Shown here: piece after piece, positions 8,297 through 15,232 of the stretch
How the letters are laid out: every line of letters starts with the position of its first letter
How positions within the stretch are numbered: position 1 is the stretch's first letter
Origin: an uncultured Lachnospiraceae bacterium
GTDB lineage: Bacteria > Bacillota > Clostridia > Lachnospirales > Lachnospiraceae
Length of the DNA stretch: 19,026 nt
Reading direction: 5' to 3'
Assembly: GCA_910585605.1 (NCBI GenBank)
Contig: CAJUFL010000068.1
Location: 1 to 19,026 of the forward strand
Notes under the pieces: model-generated
What the model was told of the DNA's origin: nothing
Database searches by the model: none
Seen by the model: the letters and a program-made list of their open reading frames with translations, nothing else
Position numbers and translations under genes: made by a program

Positions 8297-8355
8297 GAGC
8301 ACCTCTTTCTTTGGATTTTGTCTGGTAAACTAATCCTAACACAGAATGGGTGCTC
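8297..8355 (-). promoter_or_regulatory. Leader hairpin able to mask the transposase ribosome site
   Basis: In the minus-strand leader GAGCACC (8349-8355) is complementary to GGTGCTC (8297-8303), which overlaps the AAGAGGTG ribosome site just before the transposase ATG. A transcript entering from outside the IS would carry both arms and could hide the site, a scheme known from other IS families. The stem is 7 bp with a loop of about 45 bases, so this is suggestive only. Confidence 0.4.
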
Positions 8356-8430
8356 TTTTCTTTATCTATTTTATTTTCCTATAAAAATTTTACCCTAGCT
8401 AAGTATCGTTATATTTAAAAATCACTGAAC

Positions 8431-8450
8431 TGATACTATAAACAGTATCA
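8431..8450. repeat. Perfect dyad TGATACT/AGTATCA
   Basis: Seven-base arms flank a six-base spacer just outside the right end of the IS, in a gene-free stretch downstream of the tnpV relic. There is no adjacent T-tract, so it is not a typical terminator. It might be an operator or a worn transposon end. Confidence 0.4.
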
Positions 8451-8523
8451 ATCCCATGATTCTCTCATTATGAAATCAATAATTCAGTTATTAGATTTTT
8501 TTCGACTTGCTGTGTGATAAAAT

Positions 8524-8837
8524 TTATTCTTCCAACCTACTCCATAGATTTTCAGATTTTAGTTGTTCTGTAACACCTTGAGCGTCTATCATCTGTGCTA
8601 CAAACAATTCAAATCTTTCCTGTGCTTGCCTATCAACACCAGAGATATATCTACTAAGTTCTCCAATTATAATCATATTGATATATGTTAACTTACAATG
8701 CACCTGCAAATAATCCAAATGCCACTGTCCATAAATCCCGATTTCAAAATTTTCTGCATCTAGCATTTCAAGATTAGGAATTGCATATCCTCTTTTTTTC
8801 TGTATATACCATCAAACTGTTCAAATAATGATTTCAC
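8524..8837 (-). pseudogene. tnpV: tnpV-like transposon protein, frameshifted and C-terminally degraded
   Basis: The frame MLDAENFEIGIYGQWHLDYLQ... with IDAQGVTEQLKSEN matches the TnpV family of small transposon-encoded proteins of gut Firmicutes, which are about 115-125 residues. The expected N-terminus (MKSLFEQFDGIYRKK...) is present one frame away, starting at GTG 8837 behind AGGAGG. The two frames join at an A7 run near 8806, so one base has been lost or gained there. At the C-terminus the family's W-x-x-R-M-N-N-I-R ending is replaced by WSRLEE and a stop, a second lesion. It is therefore very likely dead. It marks a former transposon or integrative element. A-run slippage restoring some full-length protein is possible, but the C-terminal loss argues against function. 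Confidence 0.8.
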
Positions 8838-8914
8838 TGCACCCTCCTATATATTTAGTTATTCATACAGATTCATCATATCCAACCGTCTCTACAAATT
8901 CTCTAAAACACTGC

Positions 8915-8945
8915 AAGGGACACTTCCTTATGTGAAGTGCCCCTT
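8915..8945. terminator. Hairpin, possible bidirectional terminator
   Basis: AAGGGACACTTC (8915-8926) pairs with GAAGTGCCCCTT (8934-8945) over 11 of 12 positions with a 7-base loop. TTATT follows on the plus strand. It lies in the 260-bp gap between the tnpV relic and the 922-residue gene, where I see no gene. The T-tract is weak, so function is uncertain. Confidence 0.45.
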
Positions 8946-9097
8946 TATTCCCCCACTAGACATAATCATTTCTATATATCAATTAATGTTCTTAAATTCT
9001 TACCTATTCGCAATTCACCATAGCACACAAAGCGCCCGCTTTTAGTTATTAAACTTTTTTTAATCCTCAAATCCATTCCTTTGATGACAACACTGCT

Positions 9098-11866
9098 TTA
9101 GGATATAAATTTTTCTCTTATCTGTTCAATTTTTCTCATTTCCTGATCATACATAAAAAAACCTATTCTATTTTTAATACTTTCTATATACTTTTTCCCT
9201 TCTTCAAGCAAATTTAAAATACTTACCAATTCACCTGTCAAACTATACAGTTCACACAAACAATATAGAGATATATTATAAACTGTTTCAAAAGAAATAG
9301 CTAATTCAAATAACCATGGTCGATTGTTTGTAGCAATCATAAAATCTGTAGGAACATTCCTCAACTCAGGTGGAAATAGCATTCGTGGGTCAATTTTATC
9401 ACTTAAACCTGCATCCTTAAAAAAATCTATTATGTCACTATATACCTTGATAGCTTCAGCATGTATTCTCATCACAGCACTATTGTCCGGATTAGCAAAT
9501 GTTTGTGCCTGTTTAACCACAGATTTAAGATAATTAAACAATATCCTAAATGCCTCATAGTATGCTTCTGAGTGTCTAGTCAGCATATCAAAGCATACTT
9601 GAAGTGATTCATTAATAAAATCCTCGGTCTTAATCGAATCCTCCAATATTGATTCAAGAAAAGACGATGCAATTGATAACTCAATATATGTGTTAACCAT
9701 ACAAATGCCAAAGATATCTGGTTCTGTATCATATTGCTCAGCACATAGGGAACATGATTTATTTAGTATCTCTATTACTCTATTTGCATTATCTAAAGAG
9801 AATTCTCCCGTTTCTTTAGCTTCGTGCCACCACTTTACCCGGTATCGTTCTGCCAATTTTATAAGACTTTCAACATAGTATCTATAGTAGGTCTCTGGAT
9901 CAGAATTCGTTTTTTCAATTCTTTCAAAAATAGCCACACACTCCTTAAAATTTTCTATCGCTCTATGATTGTTATTAAAATCATCTTCGCACTCTACGCT
10001 AAAAAAATTTGCAAGCGTAAAGTACGCCATAGCCAACGAAACCTGACATTTAACTTCTTGCTCCGTTTCCTTCTTTTTTTCTTCTTCAAGAGAGTAGTTA
10101 AAGTACATTTCTGCAGCTGCTGAGTTATTGTTCTCCTGAAAATAAGCACCCAAATTATGGTATATAATGCTTAGCTCATAATATTTTTCCTCACTATTCT
10201 CCCTGCTCTCTATGTGCTCTGCAATCTCCTGATAAAGCTGCTCTTGAAGTTCCTTTCTCCGTTTTCTTCCTACAATCATCGCTAACGTGCTATATATTGA
10301 AGTAATACACCCTATCGGAACATCCTGCCCATTTACTATAATTCCCACTAATAATGCCAAAGCAAAAAATACACAAAACTCCGCAATATCAACTAACGGA
10401 ATTACACCCATTTGAAGAAGGACATCTGTTCTTGATTTTGTCATTTTTATTACATGAGAAAACTGATAGTCAAAAGAAGTACTTTTCTCTAGCATTTCGT
10501 AAACACACACAAAGCCAATTTCCGAAAAGTCAAAGCAAAGTTGCTTGTCTTTATACAATTCTGTAGCCACTTGATAAATATTTGTCAACGCAACGGACAA
10601 CTTATATACTGACGGCATCCCATTCTCACAATCATCGGTTTCATAGACCAATTCTTCCGCATCGGTCAAGAAAAATTGTGCAATCAAATCAAAAAATCTT
10701 GCCAATTCTATCAGTTGTTCATCTGTTATTTCAGTATCAATTAAATCAACCCAACAATCTAAACAAGCAATAATATAAGATAAAGTTTTTCTCTTATATT
10801 TACCAAATCTACTACATTTTCCTAATATTCTCGCATTTGCTTTTGCAACTTCATACGAATGTGAACCGGTCTGTCTTATCAAATTTTTAATTATTTCATC
10901 CTCTATTTCAATACATTCAGATATACGTTGGTGCGACCATAATATATCGGCATACTGGCGGTGAGCATCATATGAAAGGTTATATTTTTTTTCGACATTT
11001 ATTGCACATTTAAAACATTTCTCCATATCTACAATAACACTATTGATTAAAAGCTCGTCAATTTCATCAACATATGTTAAAAACTTCCGCACTGAACGTT
11101 TCGCATTTTTTGCACCAAACCCAGGTCTTTGTGCCAGTTCTAAATTATGAAAACTTACATCTAACTGTGATTTAACTTCATTAACATAAGTTTCTCTAAC
11201 TTGTTTCTTTTGTTCCTCTTGAATGCTTGCATAATCCCTCTTTCTCCATTCTATCATTCGAGAAAGACATATATCCATTTTATTTTCTATATTAATGATA
11301 TGCCGTTGATTAACTTCAGCTATATTAATTAGCTTATCAGCTTTACTATCAACTTCCTTTAAATAATAAATTGTAGTATACTCGTGATTATTATCAATGA
11401 GTTGATTAATTTGAAAAAAAAGATTATTTATAAAATCTTCCGGGTCAATGAACTCAACTCCTATAATTTCATTGAAAATACTCTTAATAATATCTATGAC
11501 AATTTGAGGCTTATCTACTGACTGAATAAGGTTACTCATAGGTAAAGTAAATAAAGCACTCATAATATGTTCACTAACTGTATTAACATGCTTCTTTGGA
11601 CACTTTGCTTGTTTTAATTGTTCCAATACGTTGTTTTTTATATCATCAGTAAATCGTTTCAACACACCCTTGTCCTTAGGCCGAATACTCAAAATAGATG
11701 CCTCAGTCAATTCTCCTATGCCTTGCCTAACAGCATCCATTGAAAGTAACGAAAGAACTGCGGCTGGCACAACAGCACCACCAAGAGTTGTTATTCCATC
11801 AATAACAACAAACGCCATTACTATTTTAGCTACCTTAGCACCAATTTGCTTTAACTCGTAATCCAT
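9098..11866 (-). CDS. Large membrane-anchored TPR-like protein of unknown function (922 residues)
   Basis: I do not recognise a named family. The layout visible in the protein is as follows. A hydrophobic N-terminus (about 13-43, VAKIVMAFVVIDGITTLGGAVVPAAVLSLL) comes first, then a helical region to about 165 and a probable coiled-coil stretch (about 168-235). A helical-repeat region follows (about 260-480), then a two-segment hydrophobic hairpin (about 487-512 and 518-533) closed by GRKRRK. The C-terminus has TPR-like pairs such as YYELSIIYHNLGAYFQENN and KCQVSLAMAYFTLANFF up to about 900. No P-loop, nuclease or protease motif is evident. A strong AGGAGGA site precedes the ATG. It is a single-gene unit with its own promoter and possible operator, lying between a tnpV relic and a dead XRE regulator inside a defence-rich island. 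A sensor-plus-membrane-effector role in phage defence is a reasonable guess, not shown. Confidence 0.85.
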   Translation of the reverse strand: MDYELKQIGAKVAKIVMAFVVIDGITTLGGAVVPAAVLSLLSMDAVRQGIGELTEASILSIRPKDKGVLKRFTDDIKNNVLEQLKQAKCPKKHVNTVSEHIMSALFTLPMSNLIQSVDKPQIVIDIIKSIFNEIIGVEFIDPEDFINNLFFQINQLIDNNHEYTTIYYLKEVDSKADKLINIAEVNQRHIINIENKMDICLSRMIEWRKRDYASIQEEQKKQVRETYVNEVKSQLDVSFHNLELAQRPGFGAKNAKRSVRKFLTYVDEIDELLINSVIVDMEKCFKCAINVEKKYNLSYDAHRQYADILWSHQRISECIEIEDEIIKNLIRQTGSHSYEVAKANARILGKCSRFGKYKRKTLSYIIACLDCWVDLIDTEITDEQLIELARFFDLIAQFFLTDAEELVYETDDCENGMPSVYKLSVALTNIYQVATELYKDKQLCFDFSEIGFVCVYEMLEKSTSFDYQFSHVIKMTKSRTDVLLQMGVIPLVDIAEFCVFFALALLVGIIVNGQDVPIGCITSIYSTLAMIVGRKRRKELQEQLYQEIAEHIESRENSEEKYYELSIIYHNLGAYFQENNNSAAAEMYFNYSLEEEKKKETEQEVKCQVSLAMAYFTLANFFSVECEDDFNNNHRAIENFKECVAIFERIEKTNSDPETYYRYYVESLIKLAERYRVKWWHEAKETGEFSLDNANRVIEILNKSCSLCAEQYDTEPDIFGICMVNTYIELSIASSFLESILEDSIKTEDFINESLQVCFDMLTRHSEAYYEAFRILFNYLKSVVKQAQTFANPDNSAVMRIHAEAIKVYSDIIDFFKDAGLSDKIDPRMLFPPELRNVPTDFMIATNNRPWLFELAISFETVYNISLYCLCELYSLTGELVSILNLLEEGKKYIESIKNRIGFFMYDQEMRKIEQIREKFIS

Positions 11867-11993
11867 AACTATCCTCCTGACAGCAAATACTTAATGTGTA
11901 GTTGTTTTTCATAACAAGCACACTTAATAATTTATTCTTCAAAGTTTTAAAAAAATATATAATATATTTTTTGCTTTTTAGACTGTTTTTATA

Positions 11994-12029
11994 ATTATAT
12001 TATACCTATATTGCTATTTCAAGCAATAT
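11994..12029 (-). promoter_or_regulatory. Promoter with overlapping operator-like dyad for the 922-residue gene
   Basis: On the minus strand the -35 box is TTGAAA (12017-12022), the spacer is 17 bp and the -10 box is TATAAT (11994-11999), about 130 bp upstream of the ATG. A perfect palindrome ATATTGCT-N6-AGCAATAT (12008-12029) covers the -35 box. A repressor bound there would block transcription. The remaining AT-rich stretch from 11867 to 12103 shows no gene. Confidence 0.65.
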
Positions 12030-12103
12030 CACTAAATTAAATAAATCATTCGACCAGGCGGCTTTTCATGCATCTGATTTTAACATCTACCATACCACAA
12101 TAT

Positions 12104-12523
12104 TTAAAGCACCTCTGATATAGTCCGAATCATAGTGACAAATACTTGTTCCAAATAATCCTGCTGCTGTACGGAAAGCTTGTCCAACCCCTTATCAATG
12201 GATATCCCTATTTTACTTTTCTCATCTTGTTCTGACTCTTGGGTTTCTATCCGCAAAATACTATTGGCATCCGTATCAAGAAATGCAACAAGACAAGGAG
12301 TAAATCAATACTCATTTTCCAGCTACCCAGTTCCATTTGGTGGATATGTGATTTTCACGCTCAAGCCTCTATATATTCTAGATACAGTTGCATACTCAAC
12401 ATGTAATTTTTCTGCCAGAGATTGGACTGTATATCCCAAATCCTTCGCTCTTTTCTTAACACGCATGCCAACTTCTTTACTATCATATTGTTTACAAGAA
12501 TCCACCGTCATCACCTCCTCCAT
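12104..12523 (-). pseudogene. XRE-family regulator, broken by several frameshifts and stops
   Basis: The 5' part encodes an XRE helix-turn-helix: VGMRVKKRAKDLGYTVQSLAEKLHVEYATVSRIYRGL. After this the frame turns into unrelated sequence and stops at 12323. Downstream pieces in other frames still look like one gene: DTDANSILRIETQESEQ near 12220-12280, and DKGLDKLSVQQQDYLEQVF ending in ISEVL and TAA at 12104. The original was probably a repressor of about 140 residues with a C-terminal helical tail. It lies upstream of, and on the same strand as, the 922-residue gene. Its loss would matter if it was the repressor that bound the dyad at 12008-12029; that link is conjecture. Confidence 0.75.
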
Positions 12524-12699
12524 TTGTATTTTCCAGTTGTAGAAGCAAATAAAAAAACCTTAACAACAATATCTGCTATTTCTATTTCATCGGGACTACT
12601 CCCGTTACATCAATTATCCGGGCTTTTTCCCAGAGTGTTGAGCCACAACCACCTCCTCAGATGAGCAAAAAAAGACGCCAACCGGATGGCTGATGTCAT
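12511..12699 (-). pseudogene. Small 62-codon reading frame with one in-frame TGA, leading into the XRE gene
   Basis: From ATG 12699 the minus strand reads MTSAIRLASFFAHLRRW...LGKSPDN, a TGA at 12610-12612, then 32 open codons (NGSSPDEIEIADIVVKV...) to a TGA overlapping the XRE start region. It also carries a GGAGG site before a GTG at about 12642 that would give a 10-residue peptide, and a weak hairpin followed by T7 (12667-12697). It could be a decayed small gene or a leader element. No family is recognised and confidence that it is a real gene is low. The other sequence between 12700 and 12807 shows nothing else. Confidence 0.3.
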
Positions 12700-12807
12700 G
12701 CTATTAGTCCATTATTTTATTTGCAATAAAATTTGAAAATCGTTACTTGTAATAAATATTTTGTCCACGTTCCATATTTCAACAAATAAGAAACGGATTC
12801 TTGATTT

Positions 12808-13086
12808 CTATTTATCAGTTAACAAAACATGAATTGCTTTCAATATTGTTAATCCAAAATCTATCAAAAATATCTTCTGTTCTTTTGTAAAAAACTCTCT
12901 TTCACTAATTGATTCTGTTGACGAATGTCTAAAACTCTGTATCAATTTACTATATCTCTTTATTGTATCTTCGTTAATAAAATCAAAGCATATTTTTGAA
13001 TAATCCAGAGACAAAAATTTTCCATTTTTCTTTAACATATTTTCAATAAGATTCGCTATTTCAGCAATTTTTTCATCAGTACTCAT
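12808..13086 (-). CDS. Small hypothetical protein (92 residues)
   Basis: This small acidic-to-neutral, mostly helical protein (MSTDEKIAEIANLIENMLKK...) belongs to no family I recognise. There is no signal peptide or clear membrane segment, although the C-terminal FLIDFGLTILKAIHVLL is hydrophobic and amphipathic. Its ATG overlaps the end of a 30-codon frame in an ATGAGTACTGA arrangement and has no good ribosome site of its own, so translation probably depends on coupling. It is the last gene of a short minus-strand cluster that begins with the 134-residue gene. It may be a small element-borne regulator or immunity-like protein; this is only a guess. Confidence 0.55.
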   Translation of the reverse strand: MSTDEKIAEIANLIENMLKKNGKFLSLDYSKICFDFINEDTIKRYSKLIQSFRHSSTESISEREFFTKEQKIFLIDFGLTILKAIHVLLTDK

Positions 13087-13168
13087 ATTTTGGAAACGAT
13101 GCCTGCCTATTGGTAATTTCCTTGAATTTTCTCTCCAGTGTATCCATTAATTCAATATGATTATCCAT
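13076..13168 (-). CDS. Tiny ORF (30 residues) coupled to the 92-residue gene
   Basis: MDNHIELMDTLERKFKEITN...YEY runs from ATG 13168 to a TGA that overlaps the start of the next gene by 11 bases. It begins 24 bases after the upstream 134-residue gene's stop. Its ribosome site is poor. The overlap is the main support: it could carry ribosomes into the next gene, or be a fragment of a larger frame that was once continuous with it. Confidence 0.35.
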   Translation of the reverse strand: MDNHIELMDTLERKFKEITNRQASFPKYEY

Positions 13169-13191
13169 TTGTGTAAATGTTAAATCTGAAA

Positions 13192-13596
13192 CTAATTTCT
13201 AAGTTCCTTGTACCGAACCGTACCGTTATCATCTTTTCCTTCAGCAATCAGTTTGTTCCTTATTTCTTTATTGACAAAATCAAAGCTATCTGTAGGCGGA
13301 TGTTCAATAACTCTTGGAAACTCTTCAATAATATATCCACATTTATTAAAATAAAACAGCAAAAGATAAAACCAACACCTATCTTCATTGTTATGAGACT
13401 CATTTTCGGGCTGGCACAAATACTTGAATTTTTCTATTGCATCATCAATATTATCTACCAAAAATTTGTAATTATGAGTTTCCTGAATTCCCTCAAAAAT
13501 ATTATACGTTTTATTAACAGATTCTACCACGTCATAAAAATTATAATAATATTCCTGTTGTGAAACATTTTCCAAATAAAACTTTCTTAAGTCCAT
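13192..13596 (-). CDS. Hypothetical protein (134 residues)
   Basis: The start MDLRKFYLEN is chosen because AAGGGGGGAG lies about 9 bases upstream; an ATG eight codons earlier overlaps that site. The protein is rich in aromatic and acidic residues (QQEYYYNFYDVVESVNKTYN, CWFYLLLFYFNKCGYIIEEFPRVIEHPPTDSFDFVN), with no transmembrane run long enough to be convincing. I do not recognise the family. The size, acidity and single-domain look resemble many immunity or antitoxin-like proteins, but no toxin partner is visible. Its 5' leader is covered on the opposite strand by a putative small RNA (13691-13760), which may control it. Confidence 0.65.
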   Translation of the reverse strand: MDLRKFYLENVSQQEYYYNFYDVVESVNKTYNIFEGIQETHNYKFLVDNIDDAIEKFKYLCQPENESHNNEDRCWFYLLLFYFNKCGYIIEEFPRVIEHPPTDSFDFVNKEIRNKLIAEGKDDNGTVRYKELRN

Positions 13597-13658
13597 ATCA
13601 TACGCTCCCCCCTTATACATTCTCGGTAAACCCGTATCACAAAAAAATCATAAAATCT

Positions 13659-13687
13659 TTGACATTTTTCCTGCCCAGTGATATTCT
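13659..13687 (+). promoter_or_regulatory. Strong plus-strand promoter for a small RNA
   Basis: TTGACA (13659-13664), a 17-bp spacer and TATTCT (13682-13687) form a near-consensus sigma-70/SigA promoter. No plus-strand protein gene follows; instead a nested hairpin with a T-tract begins within a few bases of the expected start site. Confidence 0.7.
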
Positions 13688-13690
13688 TTT

Positions 13691-13760
13691 AACAAGAAAG
13701 AAGCGGTTTTGTACCACTTGACTACTCGTTAGTCCTGAGTGGGTCACTCGCTTCTTTTTT
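13691..13760 (+). ncRNA. Putative 65-70 nt antisense RNA with its own promoter and terminator
   Basis: The predicted transcript begins around 13691-13695. It folds into a basal stem of 7 bp (AGAAGCG 13699-13705 with CGCTTCT 13749-13755), extendable to 12 bp through the A-rich 5' end and the T-tract. An internal loop, CCACT/AGTGG (13714-13718 with 13738-13742), a small bulge and GACTA/TAGTC (13720-13724 with 13730-13734) follow, closed by the five-base loop CUCGU. The loop contains CUCG, which fits the YUNR U-turn motif common in antisense RNA recognition loops. It ends in TTTTTT. It is antisense to the leader of the 134-residue gene on the minus strand. It looks like a copy-number, conjugation or toxin-control RNA, but no known RNA family is recognised. 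Confidence 0.6.
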
Positions 13761-13840
13761 ATATCCACCAAGTCATACAGGTACATCTTTCCTTTGCCTG
13801 TACAGTTCACCACCAAACAGCCGGAATAAATATTATAATT

Positions 13841-14242
13841 CTACGTTTTTACATTATTGTCATATATCGGCATGGCAAACCTTGTCGTATAGTAATACCA
13901 GCCATTGGCAGCATCACCTAAATGCTTTTCTTTCTGGTTTTTCCTAAACATTTTATCAGAAGCAATTTCTACCAACTCGCAAATACCCTGTGCAGCATTC
14001 GCTTTTGCCCTTGCCCCTTTTGTTCTTCTTGTATATTTTGAACCAGCATACTCATCTGGAAAATCCTTTCCCAAGTATACAACATCCTCTGTTTGTGCTA
14101 TTTCTACAAGTTTTCCGACATAATGCTGTAGATATTGTTTCACTTCATTCCAGTCAATATTTTGCTTGTTTGAAAAAATAATATCAGGCAACACAACGAC
14201 CTGATTTCCATTTTTATCCAGTACAACTTCCAATGCCTCCAT
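13841..14242 (-). CDS. Conserved-looking hypothetical protein (133 residues), mobile-element associated
   Basis: The start MEALEVVLDKNGNQVVVLP is supported by AGGAGG 7 bases upstream; the longer frame lacks a site and runs through a promoter-like TATAAT near 14293. The protein contains VLPDIIFSNKQNIDWNEVKQ, a KDFPDEYAGSKYTRRTKGARAKANA segment and WYYYTTRFAMPIYDN at the end. This pattern recalls hypothetical proteins carried by Clostridia integrative elements, but I cannot give a family name or function. No membrane segment or catalytic motif is evident. It is upstream of, and on the same strand as, the 134-residue gene, with the antisense RNA unit between them. It may be transcribed from the weak -10 just upstream. 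Confidence 0.7.
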   Translation of the reverse strand: MEALEVVLDKNGNQVVVLPDIIFSNKQNIDWNEVKQYLQHYVGKLVEIAQTEDVVYLGKDFPDEYAGSKYTRRTKGARAKANAAQGICELVEIASDKMFRKNQKEKHLGDAANGWYYYTTRFAMPIYDNNVKT

Positions 14243-14388
14243 CCCATTTCCTCCTGCTGGTGTTTGGTACATTGTAACCTGAACCCATCTTATTATACAA
14301 CCGGCACTTAAAATTACTATTATTAACATGATAATGTTTCCCCGGGCTTCACTTGAGATAATATCATTTTTTGATAAACTATAAAGCT

Positions 14389-14610
14389 ATGAAAGAAGGT
14401 ATGATTACATTGTCTCAAAAACAACTGAAAACTTTGGCTGTTATCAACCGTTTCATCGACAAGTCCATCACAAGACAACAGACTGCTGGGTTATTAAGTC
14501 TTTCTACACGCCAGATCACACGTATTAAGAAAGGAGTCCTTGAAACTAGTGCAGAATCTCTTATTCATAAAAATATGGGTAGAAAACCTCCCCACGCCCT
14601 CTTATCTGCA
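14389..14610 (+). pseudogene. N-terminal fragment of an ISNCY-like transposase
   Basis: This is the only protein-like sequence on the plus strand. MITLSQKQLKTLAVINRFIDKSITRQQTAGLLSLSTRQITRIKKGV...SLIHKNMGRKP matches the helix-turn-helix N-terminus of ISNCY/IS1202-like transposases (xLSxRQVxRL...GLVHKxRGRP pattern). The similarity ends after about 70 residues; the rest of the frame to 14661 is unrelated and overlaps the AbiEi-like fragment. The catalytic DDE domain is absent, so the piece is dead. Confidence 0.7.
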
Positions 14611-14626
14611 TACTGTCCAAATATAC

Positions 14627-14914
14627 CTATAATGGCGATACCACCATATCATCCCCAATAATCCGGCTATCCTTTTTATAAGAATCATTTTCCAGCGAAT
14701 AGATAATGACATTTGCACCACTATCCACTTCCTTCAAGCCCAAACAAACGGCTGTTTCTAATATATCCTCCGGGACAATATATACATGAACTTTATTATA
14801 ACGCACAACCGGAGCATATCGGACTCCACCAGAAAATCCGGTAAGATAATAGTCAATCCCCATATCCCGTTTCAAATTACTCAGCTTTCCTTCCAGCACA
14901 AACGGATTATCCAA
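14627..14914 (-). pseudogene. Fragment of an AbiEi-like antitoxin (type IV toxin-antitoxin)
   Basis: The frame reads DNPFVLEGKLSNLKRDMGIDYYLTGFSGGVRYAPVVRYNKVHVYI...LGLKEVDSGANVIIY...GDDMVVSPL. This resembles the C-terminal domain of AbiEi-family antitoxins (NPFVLYGKL...YYLTGF...GGVRYAPVVRYNKIHVY...VDSGANVIIY...GDMVVSPVQ). AbiEi proteins autoregulate the abiE operon and counter an AbiEii nucleotidyltransferase toxin. Here the N-terminal winged helix is missing: the upstream frame stops near 14975, and the apparent start is only a TTG inside the domain. The end after VVSP is lost where the transposase fragment adjoins. No AbiEii gene is in the window, so this is a relic. Confidence 0.7.
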
Positions 14915-15078
14915 GCTATAGCATGAATAAACAGGTACTGTTTTCTTTCCATATGTTTTGCTCTACTCTTTTAAAAGTAATTCTGGTTCTGAAATACGAT
15001 ATCCCACTCCCCCTAAATTCCCAAAAACAAGCCTTTCCCTATCTCTCCAACCACTTGCGGTTTTGTAAGACTATTACT

Positions 15079-15232
15079 TTATTCACTTTTCCTATCTGTA
15101 TTAATCTCACTTGCAGTTTTTATAATAATATTTGGGGGTACATCCAATCCATTTGCAATGTCTTCCAATAAGAATTTTATACTCCACCCCATCAAGACAC
15201 AATTCCGCAATCAATTCATCTAATTTACTCAT
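15079..15232 (-). pseudogene. hsdS: N-terminal stub of a type I restriction specificity subunit
   Basis: ATG 15232 overlaps the DUF1016 gene's stop (ATGAGTAA). It reads MSKLDELIAELCLDGVEYKIL, the classic start of HsdS (MSKLxELIxELCPDGVEYKxL). One base later in frame the text continues as LLEDIANGLDVPPNIIIK and stops at 15079. Both target-recognition domains are gone. The sequence from 15078 to 14915 contains only broken frames. Confidence 0.7.

Larger units (their letters stand above)
6741..8396 (-). mobile_element. ISLre2-family insertion sequence, about 1.65 kb
   Basis: The element is bounded by imperfect terminal inverted repeats. The left end at 6741 reads AGCGTAAATTTACTGTAGGA; the right end read inward from 8396 is AGGGTAAAATTTTTATAGGA. 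About 16 of the first 21 bases match. It contains one transposase gene. I see no matching direct repeat of 8-9 bp in the flanks (left CAGACGATA, right TAGCTAAGT), so it may be a recombinant copy or the exact ends may be slightly off. It sits directly upstream of the R-M operon promoter. Confidence 0.8.

Noticed and set aside
6561..12612. UGA recoding as a shared explanation for the in-frame TGAs at 6561-6563 and 12610-12612
   Set aside because: The methyltransferase and kinase genes end in TGA, Trp is encoded by TGG, and neither site has a selenocysteine-type context. Decay or mutation is simpler.
13691..13760. Hammerhead ribozyme in the nested hairpin
   Set aside because: The CUGA-like stretch lacks the GAAA core and three-way junction; the fold is a simple nested stem with a terminator tail.
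2404..15075. Shared 15-mer CGGTTTTGTAAGACT at about 2404-2418 and 15060-15074 as flanking repeats of an inserted element
   Set aside because: The match does not extend on either side, one copy is simply part of a terminator, and a 15-base coincidence is not rare in AT-rich DNA of this length.
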